Positions 1 to 8,056 of a stretch of DNA of 56,968 nt are shown in pieces. The translations under genes were made by a program, and so were the position numbers. How positions within the stretch are numbered: the stretch's first letter is position 1; each line of letters starts with the position of its first letter. This DNA is from Nocardioides zhouii (lineage in GTDB: Bacteria; Actinomycetota; Actinomycetes; Propionibacteriales; Nocardioidaceae). A model generated the notes under the pieces. The model saw only the letters and a program-made list of their open reading frames with translations. It was not told the origin of the DNA and did no database searches. Where the stretch lies: NCBI RefSeq assembly GCF_004137345.1, contig NZ_SDWV01000028.1, forward strand, positions 1-56,968, in the 5' to 3' direction.

Positions 1-71
1 GGGGCAGTGACCCAACGGCACCTCGGGTGCATCAGCGATCAGGTGACCGCCGACAGGAAGATGGTGCACCA

Positions 72-2237
72 GTGAGCATGGACAGGAAGACTTCGATCCT
101 CAGCGACTATGACGCCCTGCTGTCGTCCTACTACGGCGGTGGGCCCGCCCACCGCCGGCACCGACGCAGGCGGAGCGGCTACTCGACGCAACCTGACGCC
201 AAGCGGCCGGTTCCGACCGCCCTGTCCCTGAGCATGGACGACGGCGAGGTGCTCGTCGCGCCCGGAGGTGCGACGGACACGCCCGAGTACGTCGTGAGCT
301 CCCCGCAGCCGGTCGGCGCGCCCCCTGCAGCGCCGGTCGAGCCTCCCGCGCGTCCGGCACTCCCCGTGTCACCGGTCGCGCCGGAGCCGACCGCGCTGCG
401 CATCCCGGAGGCGCCCGAGACCCCCCGGCCGCCCGAGCCGGAGCTCCCGCCACTCGCGTCCGGACCCGACCGCACGGACGAGGCCTCCGGCCCGCTGAGC
501 GAGACCGAGCTGCTCGCCGACATGCAGCGCATCCTGTCCGGTCAGGCCAGCTGGGACCCCGAGGCCCGGAAGGTGACCGACACCCCGCCACGGCGGCTGC
601 CCTCCGACGACGCGCCGCCGGTGCCCAGCGGGCTGCCGATGTCCAGCGAGCACGCGTTCTTCGACCAGCTCGCCGCCAGCATGGAGTACGCCAATGCGTA
701 CGACCTGGGCACCCTCGAGCTGCAGCAGCAGAAGTTCGGCGACTTCGACCGGATGGCGACGCTGAAGCAACAGGCCGCTTCGCTGCCGCCCTCGGCCGCG
801 GCGTTCAGCGTCGCCGCGCCACGCCCGGCAGCGCCCACCGCCTCTCCGTCGACGGTGCGCGACGGCGACCCGCTGGTGGGCAGCGCCGAGTTCATCCGCG
901 ACCTCGACGCGATCTCGGCTGCCCACTCGGTCCCGATGGCGTACGGCGTCGCCGACGACCCCAAGGGCCGCTGGTCGGACCTGCCCGGCTGGAACACCGC
1001 CTGCGCGCCGACGACGCTGAGCCTGAGCGACGACGACGATCCGCACAGCGTGGCGATGTACGACACCGGCGAGCGCGTCCTCGCCGCCGGGAACCTCTAC
1101 CCGGACGCCCTCCGGGTGGGTGCCGCGCCGGGCGTTCTGCTCTCCTACGGGCAGGTCGTCGCGATGGGCGGGGACCTGGTCAGCGCGCCCGAGACGATGA
1201 TGTCGATGCCGGCGGCCGACCTGCTGAGGTTGAAGTCGCTCGTCGAGCGCAGCACGAAGTACTACGAGGGGAAGAAGTCAGACAAGCGCCTCGACGTCTC
1301 GAACTCGGAGTGGGACGACGCCACGCACGGCCAGTACCTCGTGCTCGCGGACAAGAACGACGACCACTTCGCGCCGCACACGCTGCCGCTGCCGTTCGCG
1401 CCGAACAACCCCCACACGAACCACAAGGCCGCCTGGGAGTTCTTCCACGGGTCCGCGATCGAGGAGGCGCAGCGCTACTACCTCGCCAACCCGTCGGGCA
1501 CGTTCCCCGAGCAGGCACTCATCCGCAACGCGTTCGCCGACCACTTCCTGACCGACGCTTTCTCCGCCGGGCACCTGTTCAACAAGGAAGTGCTCAAGTC
1601 GATGTTCCGGCAGAACTTCTATCTCGGGGCCGCCCTCAACCCCGGCGGCGAGAGGTTCTTCGAGCGGATGGCCAAGAAGGCGTTCGTCGGTGAGGTGGCC
1701 CAGAAGTTCAGCGCCCTCGAGACGGCCGACTACCCGGTGTGCGTGTGGGGCCTGTGCCTCAAGTGGCACCCGGACATCAACTCCGCCGACCGGTTCGCCT
1801 CGTTGCTCAAGGCGGCGGCCACCCAGCAGCCCGACAAGATCTCCAACCTCGTCGTCAAGGCGCTGCACGACGACCTCAACGAGCGCGGCTACATGGTGAG
1901 CAACGCGGCGGGCAGGAGCTGGCACCTCAAGGGCGACGGGCACCTGACGGCCGAGACCAAGGCGATCATGCAGGTCGCGGTCGGGGAGTCGGCGGCCACG
2001 ATCACCGACCCGGCCATCCGGGTCAGCGGGATCGACGTGGCTGCGCTCCACGCCAAGGTGTGGCGTCACACGCCCCAACCGACGCCGGCGTCCGTCAAGG
2101 ACATCGTCCGGTTGGCGCACGAGTACACCAACACCGACTCCGACCGGTTGGTGAACGCTGCCGCGGAGATCCTCTCCGGCAACGTCAACAGCCTGATCAA
2201 GGAGCTCCTCGACCAGAAGAAGCTCAAGAAGGCCTGA
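72..2237 (+). CDS. Proline-rich protein with HET-C/phospholipase-like motif, possible injection-system cargo
   Basis: No confident family. The protein is 721 aa from GTG 72 (AGGAAG ends 11 nt upstream); ATG 78 is an alternative start. Residues about 75-145 are rich in Pro/Ala/Glu and look disordered. A segment at residues 194-226 (HAFFDQLAASMEYANAYDLG, ending FGDFD) has the feel of a conserved, helical docking motif. The C-terminal half is folded and contains D-H-F-L-T-D-A-F-S-A-G-H (490-501) preceded by an N-H-K-A-A-W helix, reminiscent of the His/Asp clusters of zinc-dependent phospholipase C and HET-C proteins. No signal peptide is visible. The gene is followed 31 nt later by another unusual gene, probably co-transcribed. 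I infer, without proof, a toxin or cargo of an extracellular contractile injection system whose structural genes would lie to the left of the window. Confidence 0.6.
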   Translation: MSMDRKTSILSDYDALLSSYYGGGPAHRRHRRRRSGYSTQPDAKRPVPTALSLSMDDGEVLVAPGGATDTPEYVVSSPQPVGAPPAAPVEPPARPALPVSPVAPEPTALRIPEAPETPRPPEPELPPLASGPDRTDEASGPLSETELLADMQRILSGQASWDPEARKVTDTPPRRLPSDDAPPVPSGLPMSSEHAFFDQLAASMEYANAYDLGTLELQQQKFGDFDRMATLKQQAASLPPSAAAFSVAAPRPAAPTASPSTVRDGDPLVGSAEFIRDLDAISAAHSVPMAYGVADDPKGRWSDLPGWNTACAPTTLSLSDDDDPHSVAMYDTGERVLAAGNLYPDALRVGAAPGVLLSYGQVVAMGGDLVSAPETMMSMPAADLLRLKSLVERSTKYYEGKKSDKRLDVSNSEWDDATHGQYLVLADKNDDHFAPHTLPLPFAPNNPHTNHKAAWEFFHGSAIEEAQRYYLANPSGTFPEQALIRNAFADHFLTDAFSAGHLFNKEVLKSMFRQNFYLGAALNPGGERFFERMAKKAFVGEVAQKFSALETADYPVCVWGLCLKWHPDINSADRFASLLKAAATQQPDKISNLVVKALHDDLNERGYMVSNAAGRSWHLKGDGHLTAETKAIMQVAVGESAATITDPAIRVSGIDVAALHAKVWRHTPQPTPASVKDIVRLAHEYTNTDSDRLVNAAAEILSGNVNSLIKELLDQKKLKKA

Positions 2238-2268
2238 GGGGCTCGTCCAGCTCGTCCAGGAGGACGTC

Positions 2269-4383
2269 ATGACCCAGAACCGTTTTGTCGAGATGCACAA
2301 CTACCTGAGGTGCGCCCCGCCACCGGGTCGCGGCGCCAGCCGGCCGGTGCTGAGCAGGCCCCACGGCTACGCGAGCGCCCAGAGCGTGTCCCGGTCGATG
2401 GCGGCGACCGACCGGGCACTCGTGGTCCTGTTGGACAACGGGGGAGTGGACCTCGGCCTGCCCGCCCTCGTCGACAAGATCCTCGACGCGCTGCCCGGGT
2501 CGAGCATGATCCCGAGCTCGGTCAAGCGGGACATCGTCTCTGCGGTGGAGCGCAAGCTCAGGGAGGTGACCGACAACCTGCTGGAGAGCGCCGAGCTGGC
2601 ACTCGCCAGGTACGAGAAGGCCAAACCCGGTCAGTATGCGGACGTGACGGTGCTGCGGAACAGCGCGTCCCTGGCCGACGACATGAAGGCGAAGCTCTTC
2701 GCCCTCGGGCGGGCCGGGAAGATCATCGACGTCTACGTCCTGACCCACGGGAGCGACAAGTCCATCGCGATCAACGACGGCGGTGCCGACATCACCGACA
2801 CGACGATCCGAGGGTGGAAGACGGAGTACGGCTCGGCGTTGCCCCTGCGGAGCGTCTACATGATGAACTGCGAGGCGTCGACGCTGAACCAGGCCTGGCT
2901 CGACGCCGGGGCGAAGGTCGTGTCCGGATCGGTCGGCCTCAACGTGCTGCCCGAGCCGACGACGTACTTCTTCTGGAACAACTGGAAGGACGGCCAGGGC
3001 TTCGACACCGCGATCACGGGTGCGTACACCCGGACCGTCGGCCTGATGAACGCCGCCGTCCGGGCCGTGGTCGGTGCCGTCCCCGTCGTCGGCGACCAGC
3101 TGGCCGCAAGCATCGACGTGGGCACCATCGCGGCCATCAAGTCGAGTGCCCCCGTGGTCAAGGGGGAGGGCTCGCTCACCATCAGCTCCGACGCCCTCAC
3201 CTTCGCCACGTCGCTCGGGCACACGTCGATGGTCACCGTCGTCGTCCCGATGTCCGACGTCTCCCAGCTCGGCAGCCGGTCGAGCGGGGCCGCGCGCAGC
3301 GTCTCCCGGGCAGGGATGGAGCTCATCCGACAGTGGGAGCAGGGCGCGGACGTGGAGCAACGTGTGGCGGCTGCCCTGCGGACGCTGGACGAGACCGCGT
3401 CCGTCTCCCTCAACCAGAACCAGGTCGACGCGCTGGCGTGCTTCATCTGCGGCATCGGGGAGGATCCATTCCGCCGCTCGACGCTGCTGCGGATGCTGCG
3501 GGACGGCGCCCACGGCCAGGTCCCCGCGGAGATGAAGAAGTGGGTCCAGGCCCGTCGCGGTGCGGACATCGTCCAGCTCGACGAGCTGCTCCGCCGTCGT
3601 CAGGCAGAGGCCGACCTGTACGCCCGACCGCCCGGTGTGCCGTCCGATGACGCGGTGCCGGCGCTGGCGAAGTCCGTGTACGAGAGCGGCGGCACGCTCG
3701 CGGTGCCGATGACGGCGTACTCGTATGCGCAGAACCCCCTCGCGGGGATCGCGATCGCGGACGCCATCCAGATCGGGCTCGGCAGCGCGTCCATCGCCCA
3801 GAGCGCGCTCCAGGCCGGGGGCGGTGGCCTCGACTTCACCTACCAGCAGGTCGAGCGGCTGCTGACGACGCAGGCCAGGCTCCAGATGCCAGGTGCGGCG
3901 GCGACCAAGCAGTCGTACAAGCACCGGTTCCTCAGCCTGGACGCGATGAAGCCGGGGATGGCCAACGCGGACCTAGTGGTCACGTGGGAGGGCAATGCCT
4001 TCGGGGAGATCTCCACCGTCGTGATGAAGAAGGACCTCGCGACCTCCACGGACTGGACCAAGGCGGAGGGCAAGGTCACGGTCATCAAGGTCAGCCCGAT
4101 CCCGGCTGCGGGGACGGACCCGCGGACCTGGCCGATCACCTACCGCTACGAGGGGTCCTTCGACCCGGTCGGCAACGGCAAGTGGGAGTTCGAGGGCGAG
4201 TTCGAGATCAACGCGTTCGGTGGGTTCAAGGTCAACAACCACAGCGTCGTCTCGCGCTCGCTGAGCGACTTCCTCAAGGCGCACGACAAGGAGTCCTACG
4301 TGAAGCGGGGCGTGAACCACATCCCCGCTGTGCCGCCCCTTCCGCCGGAGCAGCTGGACTACCTCCGCAAGAACGCCCCCTAG
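2269..4383 (+). CDS. Multidomain protein: caspase-like His/Cys module plus degenerate GH24 lysozyme domain
   Basis: 704 aa. ATG 2269 has a perfect AGGAGG at 2258-2263. Residues about 150-260 contain V-L-T-H160-G and, 41 residues later, V-Y-M-M-N-C201-E-A-S. This is the hydrophobic strand-His-Gly / strand-Cys layout of clan CD (caspase-like) peptidases. Residues about 345-452 align by eye with GH24 phage-type lysozyme: S-R-A-G-M-E-L-I-R-Q-W-E357 at the start, then L-N-Q-N-Q-V-D-A-L-A, S-T-L-L-R-M-L, and L-L-R-R-R-Q-A-E near the end. The stretch that should follow the Glu (the A-Y-x-D and T-I-G-Y-G-H-T part) is absent, so lysozyme activity is unlikely. Residues 520-704 look beta-rich. No signal peptide. 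The gene pairs with the upstream gene, and its stop overlaps that of the convergent lipoprotein gene. Function is unknown; an effector or an inactive structural role are both possible. Confidence 0.6.
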   Translation: MTQNRFVEMHNYLRCAPPPGRGASRPVLSRPHGYASAQSVSRSMAATDRALVVLLDNGGVDLGLPALVDKILDALPGSSMIPSSVKRDIVSAVERKLREVTDNLLESAELALARYEKAKPGQYADVTVLRNSASLADDMKAKLFALGRAGKIIDVYVLTHGSDKSIAINDGGADITDTTIRGWKTEYGSALPLRSVYMMNCEASTLNQAWLDAGAKVVSGSVGLNVLPEPTTYFFWNNWKDGQGFDTAITGAYTRTVGLMNAAVRAVVGAVPVVGDQLAASIDVGTIAAIKSSAPVVKGEGSLTISSDALTFATSLGHTSMVTVVVPMSDVSQLGSRSSGAARSVSRAGMELIRQWEQGADVEQRVAAALRTLDETASVSLNQNQVDALACFICGIGEDPFRRSTLLRMLRDGAHGQVPAEMKKWVQARRGADIVQLDELLRRRQAEADLYARPPGVPSDDAVPALAKSVYESGGTLAVPMTAYSYAQNPLAGIAIADAIQIGLGSASIAQSALQAGGGGLDFTYQQVERLLTTQARLQMPGAAATKQSYKHRFLSLDAMKPGMANADLVVTWEGNAFGEISTVVMKKDLATSTDWTKAEGKVTVIKVSPIPAAGTDPRTWPITYRYEGSFDPVGNGKWEFEGEFEINAFGGFKVNNHSVVSRSLSDFLKAHDKESYVKRGVNHIPAVPPLPPEQLDYLRKNAP

Positions 4384-5384
4384 GGCAGGGGCACGCGGTA
4401 GACCCGGTCGGCCTTGAAGGACGACACCCAGGCCTCGCCGCCGGCGACGGCCAGGTCGAGGTTGGCGCTGTCGTAGAGCGCGGTCTCCTCGCCCAGCAGC
4501 ACGTCGTCGGTGACCTCGCCGGAGGCGGGATCGATCGACACCAGCCGCGGACCTTCCTCGGCCACCACGAGGAGCCGGCCGCCCTCGGCGACGACCGAGT
4601 CGGGCAGGCCCTCGACCGGGATCCGTGACGTGCGCTCGAGCGTCACCGGGTCGAGCGAGACCACCTCGTCGGAGAAGGTGCACGCGACCCAGAGCTGTCC
4701 GGCCGCCTCCGCCATCCCCTGCGGGCCGCTGCACACCTTCGCGGAACGGCGTACGTCGAGGGTGCGGGGATCGACGCGCAGCACCCGATCGTCGGCAAAG
4801 GCGGCGACGTAGACGGCCGTCCGGCCGGCGTGGGGGAGCCGCGCGCCCACGCCGATGTCAGTCCGGGACGTCACCTCCGCCGATCCGGGGTCGACCCGGA
4901 CGAGCGTGCCGGAGTCCTGCTCGACGAACCAGACGGAGCCGAAGCCGGCGGTGACGCCCTCGGGTCCGGCTCCGGTCGGGAGCGTGTCGGTGACCGTGCC
5001 GGTGGCGGTGTCGATGCGCAGCAGCTGCTCGCCGCGGAACGACGTGACCCAGAGTGCGCCGTCGACGGCGACGGCACGGAGCGGAGTGCCGGGCACGTCG
5101 ACCGTCAGGTCGGGCTCGTCCGCGCCGACCGGGATCCGCCCCACGGCGTCGTCACCGCTCAGCACGACCCACACGGCGGCGTCCCCGTCGGCCGCGAGGC
5201 CTATCGGAGCGGTCCCGACCTCGACGAAGGGCGCGATCTCCGTCTCGGACGTCGCGGGTGTCGTCGGCTCGGCCGTCCGCGACGCCGTGTCTGGATCCGG
5301 CTCCGGCAACGGTTCCGTGCCGCCGCAGGCACCGAGGCCGGCCAGCAGGACCAGGGCAGCCACCGAGCCGGGGAGTCGCGCCAT
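4380..5384 (-). CDS. Lipoprotein with YVTN/Vgb-like beta-propeller repeats
   Basis: 334 aa. The N-terminus has a short hydrophobic signal with lipobox L-G-A-C, so it is probably lipid-anchored outside the cell membrane. After a Pro/Thr/Glu-rich linker, about six repeats of the type G-x-x-W-V-(6-10)-V-x-R-I-D-P-x-T follow, as in virginiamycin B lyase/YncE-like beta-propellers. The enzymatic residues of Vgb are not identifiable, so a binding or sensing role is as likely as catalysis. ATG 5384 is chosen because TAGCCT lies 7 nt upstream, giving a leaderless start, and because the signal peptide begins there. The ArsR-type regulator lies immediately upstream on the same strand, with a palindrome in the 53-bp gap. 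The stop codon shares CTAG with the gene on the other strand. Confidence 0.8.
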   Translation of the reverse strand: MARLPGSVAALVLLAGLGACGGTEPLPEPDPDTASRTAEPTTPATSETEIAPFVEVGTAPIGLAADGDAAVWVVLSGDDAVGRIPVGADEPDLTVDVPGTPLRAVAVDGALWVTSFRGEQLLRIDTATGTVTDTLPTGAGPEGVTAGFGSVWFVEQDSGTLVRVDPGSAEVTSRTDIGVGARLPHAGRTAVYVAAFADDRVLRVDPRTLDVRRSAKVCSGPQGMAEAAGQLWVACTFSDEVVSLDPVTLERTSRIPVEGLPDSVVAEGGRLLVVAEEGPRLVSIDPASGEVTDDVLLGEETALYDSANLDLAVAGGEAWVSSFKADRVYRVPLP

Positions 5385-5391
5385 GGACCGA

Positions 5392-5397
5392 AGGCTA
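5392..5397 (-). promoter_or_regulatory. -10 element, leaderless lipoprotein promoter
   Basis: TAGCCT on the minus strand, 7 nt before ATG 5384. A -35 at the usual distance would fall inside the palindrome at 5414-5433. Confidence 0.5.
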
Positions 5398-5413
5398 GGC
5401 CCGCAAGAGCAAG

Positions 5414-5433
5414 GTGTCGAGATATTTCGACAC
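5414..5433. promoter_or_regulatory. Palindromic operator candidate
   Basis: GTGTCGA (5414-5420) and TCGACAC (5427-5433) form a perfect dyad around an AT-rich GATATT centre, unusual in this GC-rich region. It sits where the -35 of the lipoprotein promoter should be, directly downstream of the ArsR-type regulator gene. It fits an ArsR-family operator better than a terminator because no T run follows. Confidence 0.5.
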
Positions 5434-5437
5434 TGGG

Positions 5438-6424
5438 TTAGACGTGCGGGAACGCGCGGGCCGCGTGGGCGAGGTCGTCGAAGCCGGCCGGCCGCAGTGC
5501 GTAGAGGTTGGCCTCGCCCGCCAGGACCTCGATCTCGATCAGGCCCGACGACCGCAGCAGCGCGAGGTGGTGCAGCAGTGTGGTGCGGGGGCTGTCCAGG
5601 GACTCGCAGAGCTCGGGCAGCGTCCGGGGGGAGAGCCGGAGGGTGTGGAGCAGCCGGATCCGGGTGTCGTCCCCGAGGGCTCGGCCCAGCTCGCGCAGCC
5701 TGGCGCCGGCGTCGTCGGGACCGTCCTCCGCGAGCGGCGGGTGGAGGATCACGCTGCGTTCGGCCTCGTCGACGACGACCAGGATCGGCGCGACGCCGGG
5801 CGAGCTCACCAGCACCACGTCCGCCAGGACGCCGGACCCGTAGGCGACCCCGGGAGCGACCTCGGCCAGCAGCGCCTCGGGTCCCACCTCCTCGAGGCGG
5901 CGGCGCATCCGGGGCAGGGGAGTGGCGCGCGGCTCGTGGGGCAGCCGGTCGATCACGGAGAGGCACGTACGCCGGATGGTGGCGGCGTCCGCGCTCAGCA
6001 ACCAGGGCGACACCTGGAGCAAAGTGTCGCCGAGCGCGCGGCGCCAGGTCGTACGCGCTGCGCGGTCCCCGCCCACCGCGGCGGCGATGGTCGCGTCGTC
6101 GAGACGCGACCGCAGCTGGTGGCGGCGGGCACCGGTCAGGACGAGACGGAGCTCGTCGGGGTCCGACCCGTCCACCCACTCCCGCAGCGCATCGACCGTC
6201 CACGCGGCACGCGTCCCGGTGAGGGGGCCGGCCAGGTTGATCCAGCCGAACCGGCCGAAGCGGGCGACGTCGCGCACGAGGTCGCTGCCGCCGGCGGCCC
6301 TCGCGGCGGCGTACGACGCAGGCCCGCGCTCGAAGACCCCGCGCCAGTCGGCATCGGCGACCGAGACCGCCGACATCAGCAGCTCGATGCCGGAGCCCGC
6401 CCCCAGCCGTACGCGGATCGACAT
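5438..6424 (-). CDS. ArsR-type winged-helix regulator with DUF5937-like N-terminus
   Basis: 328 aa. The C-terminal part, about residues 235-328 (L-G-R-A-L-G-D-D-T-R-I-R-L-L-H-T-L, then L-C-E-S-L-D-S-P-R-T-T-L-L-H-H-L-A-L-L), is an ArsR winged helix. No metal-binding Cys motif is visible. The N-terminal 220 residues match the all-helical domain found in many actinobacterial DUF5937 regulators, of unknown ligand. ATG 6424 has AGGA 7 nt upstream. The gene is divergent from yjbQ (45 bp) and lies just upstream of the lipoprotein gene on the same strand, with a dyad between them, so it probably controls that gene and perhaps itself. Confidence 0.8.
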   Translation of the reverse strand: MSIRVRLGAGSGIELLMSAVSVADADWRGVFERGPASYAAARAAGGSDLVRDVARFGRFGWINLAGPLTGTRAAWTVDALREWVDGSDPDELRLVLTGARRHQLRSRLDDATIAAAVGGDRAARTTWRRALGDTLLQVSPWLLSADAATIRRTCLSVIDRLPHEPRATPLPRMRRRLEEVGPEALLAEVAPGVAYGSGVLADVVLVSSPGVAPILVVVDEAERSVILHPPLAEDGPDDAGARLRELGRALGDDTRIRLLHTLRLSPRTLPELCESLDSPRTTLLHHLALLRSSGLIEIEVLAGEANLYALRPAGFDDLAHAARAFPHV

Positions 6425-6456
6425 GCGCCCATCCTGCACGAGGAGGGACGCGGCGC

Positions 6457-6462
6457 TAGCGT
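6457..6462 (+). promoter_or_regulatory. -10 element, leaderless yjbQ-like promoter
   Basis: TAGCGT, 7 nt before ATG 6470, in the 45-bp divergent gap with the ArsR-type gene. Confidence 0.5.
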
Positions 6463-6469
6463 GGCGCGC

Positions 6470-6874
6470 ATGCACAGCGAGACCCGCACCTATCGCACCG
6501 GCGGCGACGAGGTGGTGCTCGACCTGACCGCCGACGCGGCCGACTTCGTCGCCGATCGCGGTGACGGCCTGCTGCACGTCTTCGTGCCCCACGCCACGGC
6601 GGGTCTCGCGATCGTCGAGACGGGCGCGGGGTCGGACGACGACCTGCTCGCCGCGCTCGCCGACCTGTTGCCCGCCGACGACCGGTGGCGGCACCGCCAC
6701 GGCTCGCCGGGGCACGGTCGCTCGCACGTGATGCCGGCGATCGTGCCGCCGCACTGCACGGTGCCGGTGCTGGCGGGTCGGCTCGCGCTCGGCACCTGGC
6801 AGAGCATCTGCCTCGTTGACCTCAACGTCGACAACGACCGGCGCGAGGTCCGCTGGTCCTTCCTGGAGGGATGA
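6470..6874 (+). CDS. YjbQ/UPF0047 family protein
   Basis: 134 aa, the usual length for the family, which has a trimeric fold and reported thiamine-phosphate synthase-like activity. Conserved features visible are V-P-H-A-T-A-G-L-A-I-V-E, the H-G-S-P-G-H-G-R-S-H segment and G-T-W-Q-S-I-C-L-V-D-L-N near the end. The His/Glu cluster would line a metal site. Cytosolic, with no signal peptide. The next gene starts 4 nt after its stop, so the two are likely co-transcribed. The physiological substrate is unknown. Confidence 0.88.
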   Translation: MHSETRTYRTGGDEVVLDLTADAADFVADRGDGLLHVFVPHATAGLAIVETGAGSDDDLLAALADLLPADDRWRHRHGSPGHGRSHVMPAIVPPHCTVPVLAGRLALGTWQSICLVDLNVDNDRREVRWSFLEG

Positions 6875-6878
6875 CCCG

Positions 6879-7406
6879 GTGGACCGGGCGCGCGCCACCG
6901 GCGCGGAGCGGCACGCCCCGCTGCCCGGCGACGAGCTCGTGGCAGCCGATGTCGTGATGGACCGCGCGTTCGACCTGCCTGCGCCGCCCGACGAGGTCTG
7001 GCCGTGGCTCGTCCAGCTGGGCAAGCGTCGCGCGGGGTGGTACCTGCCCGGGTCCGTCGAGCGGCTCGTGCCGCGGTCGCGCCGGGCCCTGCGGCGCATC
7101 GAGCCCCGGTGGCTGGACCACGAGGTCGGCGACGTGATCCCGGACTGGGGTGGGTCCGACGCGACCTTCACGCTGGCTGCGATCGAGGAACCGCGGACGC
7201 TGGTCTACACCTCTCGACGCGGGCGCACCGACCTCACCTGGTGCCTGCACCTGGCGCCGATCGGGACCACTGGCACCCGCGTGCACCTGCGGCTGCGGCT
7301 CGGACCGGTCCGCCACCAGCGGCTGGCCGGCACGGTCGGCGGGGCCTTCGACGCGCTCACGATCATCGGTCTCGCGGCCGGGCTCCGCGAACGCGTCGGG
7401 CGCTAG
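6879..7406 (+). CDS. SRPBCC (START/Bet v1-like) family protein
   Basis: 175 aa. GTG 6879 is chosen because GGAGGG at 6865-6870 is 8 nt upstream. The segment D-V-V-M-D-R-A-F-D-L-P-A-P-P-D-E-V-W-P-W-L-V-Q-L-G is the typical first strand and helix of SRPBCC ligand-binding proteins, followed by alternating beta strands and a final long helix. The family binds hydrophobic ligands or acts in polyketide cyclisation, and nothing here identifies the ligand. The gene lies between yjbQ and an acetyltransferase gene; its TAG stop forms part of the next gene's -10. Confidence 0.75.
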   Translation: MDRARATGAERHAPLPGDELVAADVVMDRAFDLPAPPDEVWPWLVQLGKRRAGWYLPGSVERLVPRSRRALRRIEPRWLDHEVGDVIPDWGGSDATFTLAAIEEPRTLVYTSRRGRTDLTWCLHLAPIGTTGTRVHLRLRLGPVRHQRLAGTVGGAFDALTIIGLAAGLRERVGR

Positions 7407-7409
7407 CGT
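7404..7409 (+). promoter_or_regulatory. -10 element, leaderless acetyltransferase promoter
   Basis: TAGCGT, 7 nt before ATG 7417. Its TAG is also the stop codon of the preceding gene. Confidence 0.45.
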
Positions 7410-7416
7410 GGTGTCG

Positions 7417-8016
7417 ATGAGCCAGCAGCCAGACGTCGAGATCCGGTCCGCCTCCGCAGCCGACACGGCCGGCATCGATGCCGTGATCCGAGCCGCGTTC
7501 GGGGCCGCCGACCCCGCCCACGGCGACCAGGTCGGGGACCTGTGGTCCGACGTCCGCGCGGGGGAGCACCTGCTGGCGGAACGGGTGGCCGTCGTCGAGG
7601 GCGAGGTCGTCGGCCACGTCGGGATCAGCCACTGCTGGATCGACGCGAGGCGTGAGCTGGTCGCGGCCTGCATGCTGTCGCCGCTGAGCACGTCGCCCGC
7701 ACACCAGGAGCGGGGGATCGGCACGGCCCTCGTGGCCGCAGCGATCCACGCGGCCCGCGGACTCGGCCGGCCGGCCCTATTCCTCGAGGGCAGTCCGTCG
7801 TTCTACTCCGCCCGCTGCTTCGAGCCGGCGGCGACGTACGGCATCGAGGCGCCGACGACTCGGGTGCCGCCACCGGCGTTCCAGGTCGTTCCCTTCGCCC
7901 TCGAGGAGTGGATGACGGGTCGGGTGGTCTATCCCGAGGTGTGGTGGCGGCACGACTCGACCGGGCTGCGCGACCCCGACCTGGCCGACGTCGAGGCGGC
8001 GCTCGGGCTGGCCTGA
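7417..8016 (+). CDS. GNAT family N-acetyltransferase
   Basis: 199 aa. GNAT fold: N-terminal V-E-I-R-S-A-S-A-A-D-T-A-G-I, a central strand ending S-P-L-S-T-S-P-A-H-Q, then the acetyl-CoA loop E-R-G-I-G-T-A-L (motif A, Q/R-x-x-G-x-G/A) and a C-terminal half with F-L-E-G-S-P-S-F-Y-S (YhbS-like subfamily). Acceptor unknown. Start ATG 7417 follows a TAGCGT hexamer; a GTG at 7411 would add two residues. Confidence 0.85.
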   Translation: MSQQPDVEIRSASAADTAGIDAVIRAAFGAADPAHGDQVGDLWSDVRAGEHLLAERVAVVEGEVVGHVGISHCWIDARRELVAACMLSPLSTSPAHQERGIGTALVAAAIHAARGLGRPALFLEGSPSFYSARCFEPAATYGIEAPTTRVPPPAFQVVPFALEEWMTGRVVYPEVWWRHDSTGLRDPDLADVEAALGLA

Positions 8017-8029
8017 ACCCTGTCACAAA

Positions 8030-8043
8030 CGAACAGGTGTTCG
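8030..8043. promoter_or_regulatory. LexA (SOS) box
   Basis: CGAAC-AGGT-GTTCG is a perfect dyad matching the actinobacterial LexA consensus CGAAC-N4-GTTCG. It lies 13 nt before a GTG start and directly upstream of a -10 hexamer (TAGAGT), so bound LexA would block the polymerase. Confidence 0.75.
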
Positions 8044-8044
8044 A

Positions 8045-8050
8045 TAGAGT
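8045..8050 (+). promoter_or_regulatory. -10 element, leaderless SOS-gene promoter
   Basis: TAGAGT, 6 nt before GTG 8057 and 1 nt after the LexA box. Confidence 0.55.
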
Positions 8051-8056
8051 GGCTAC

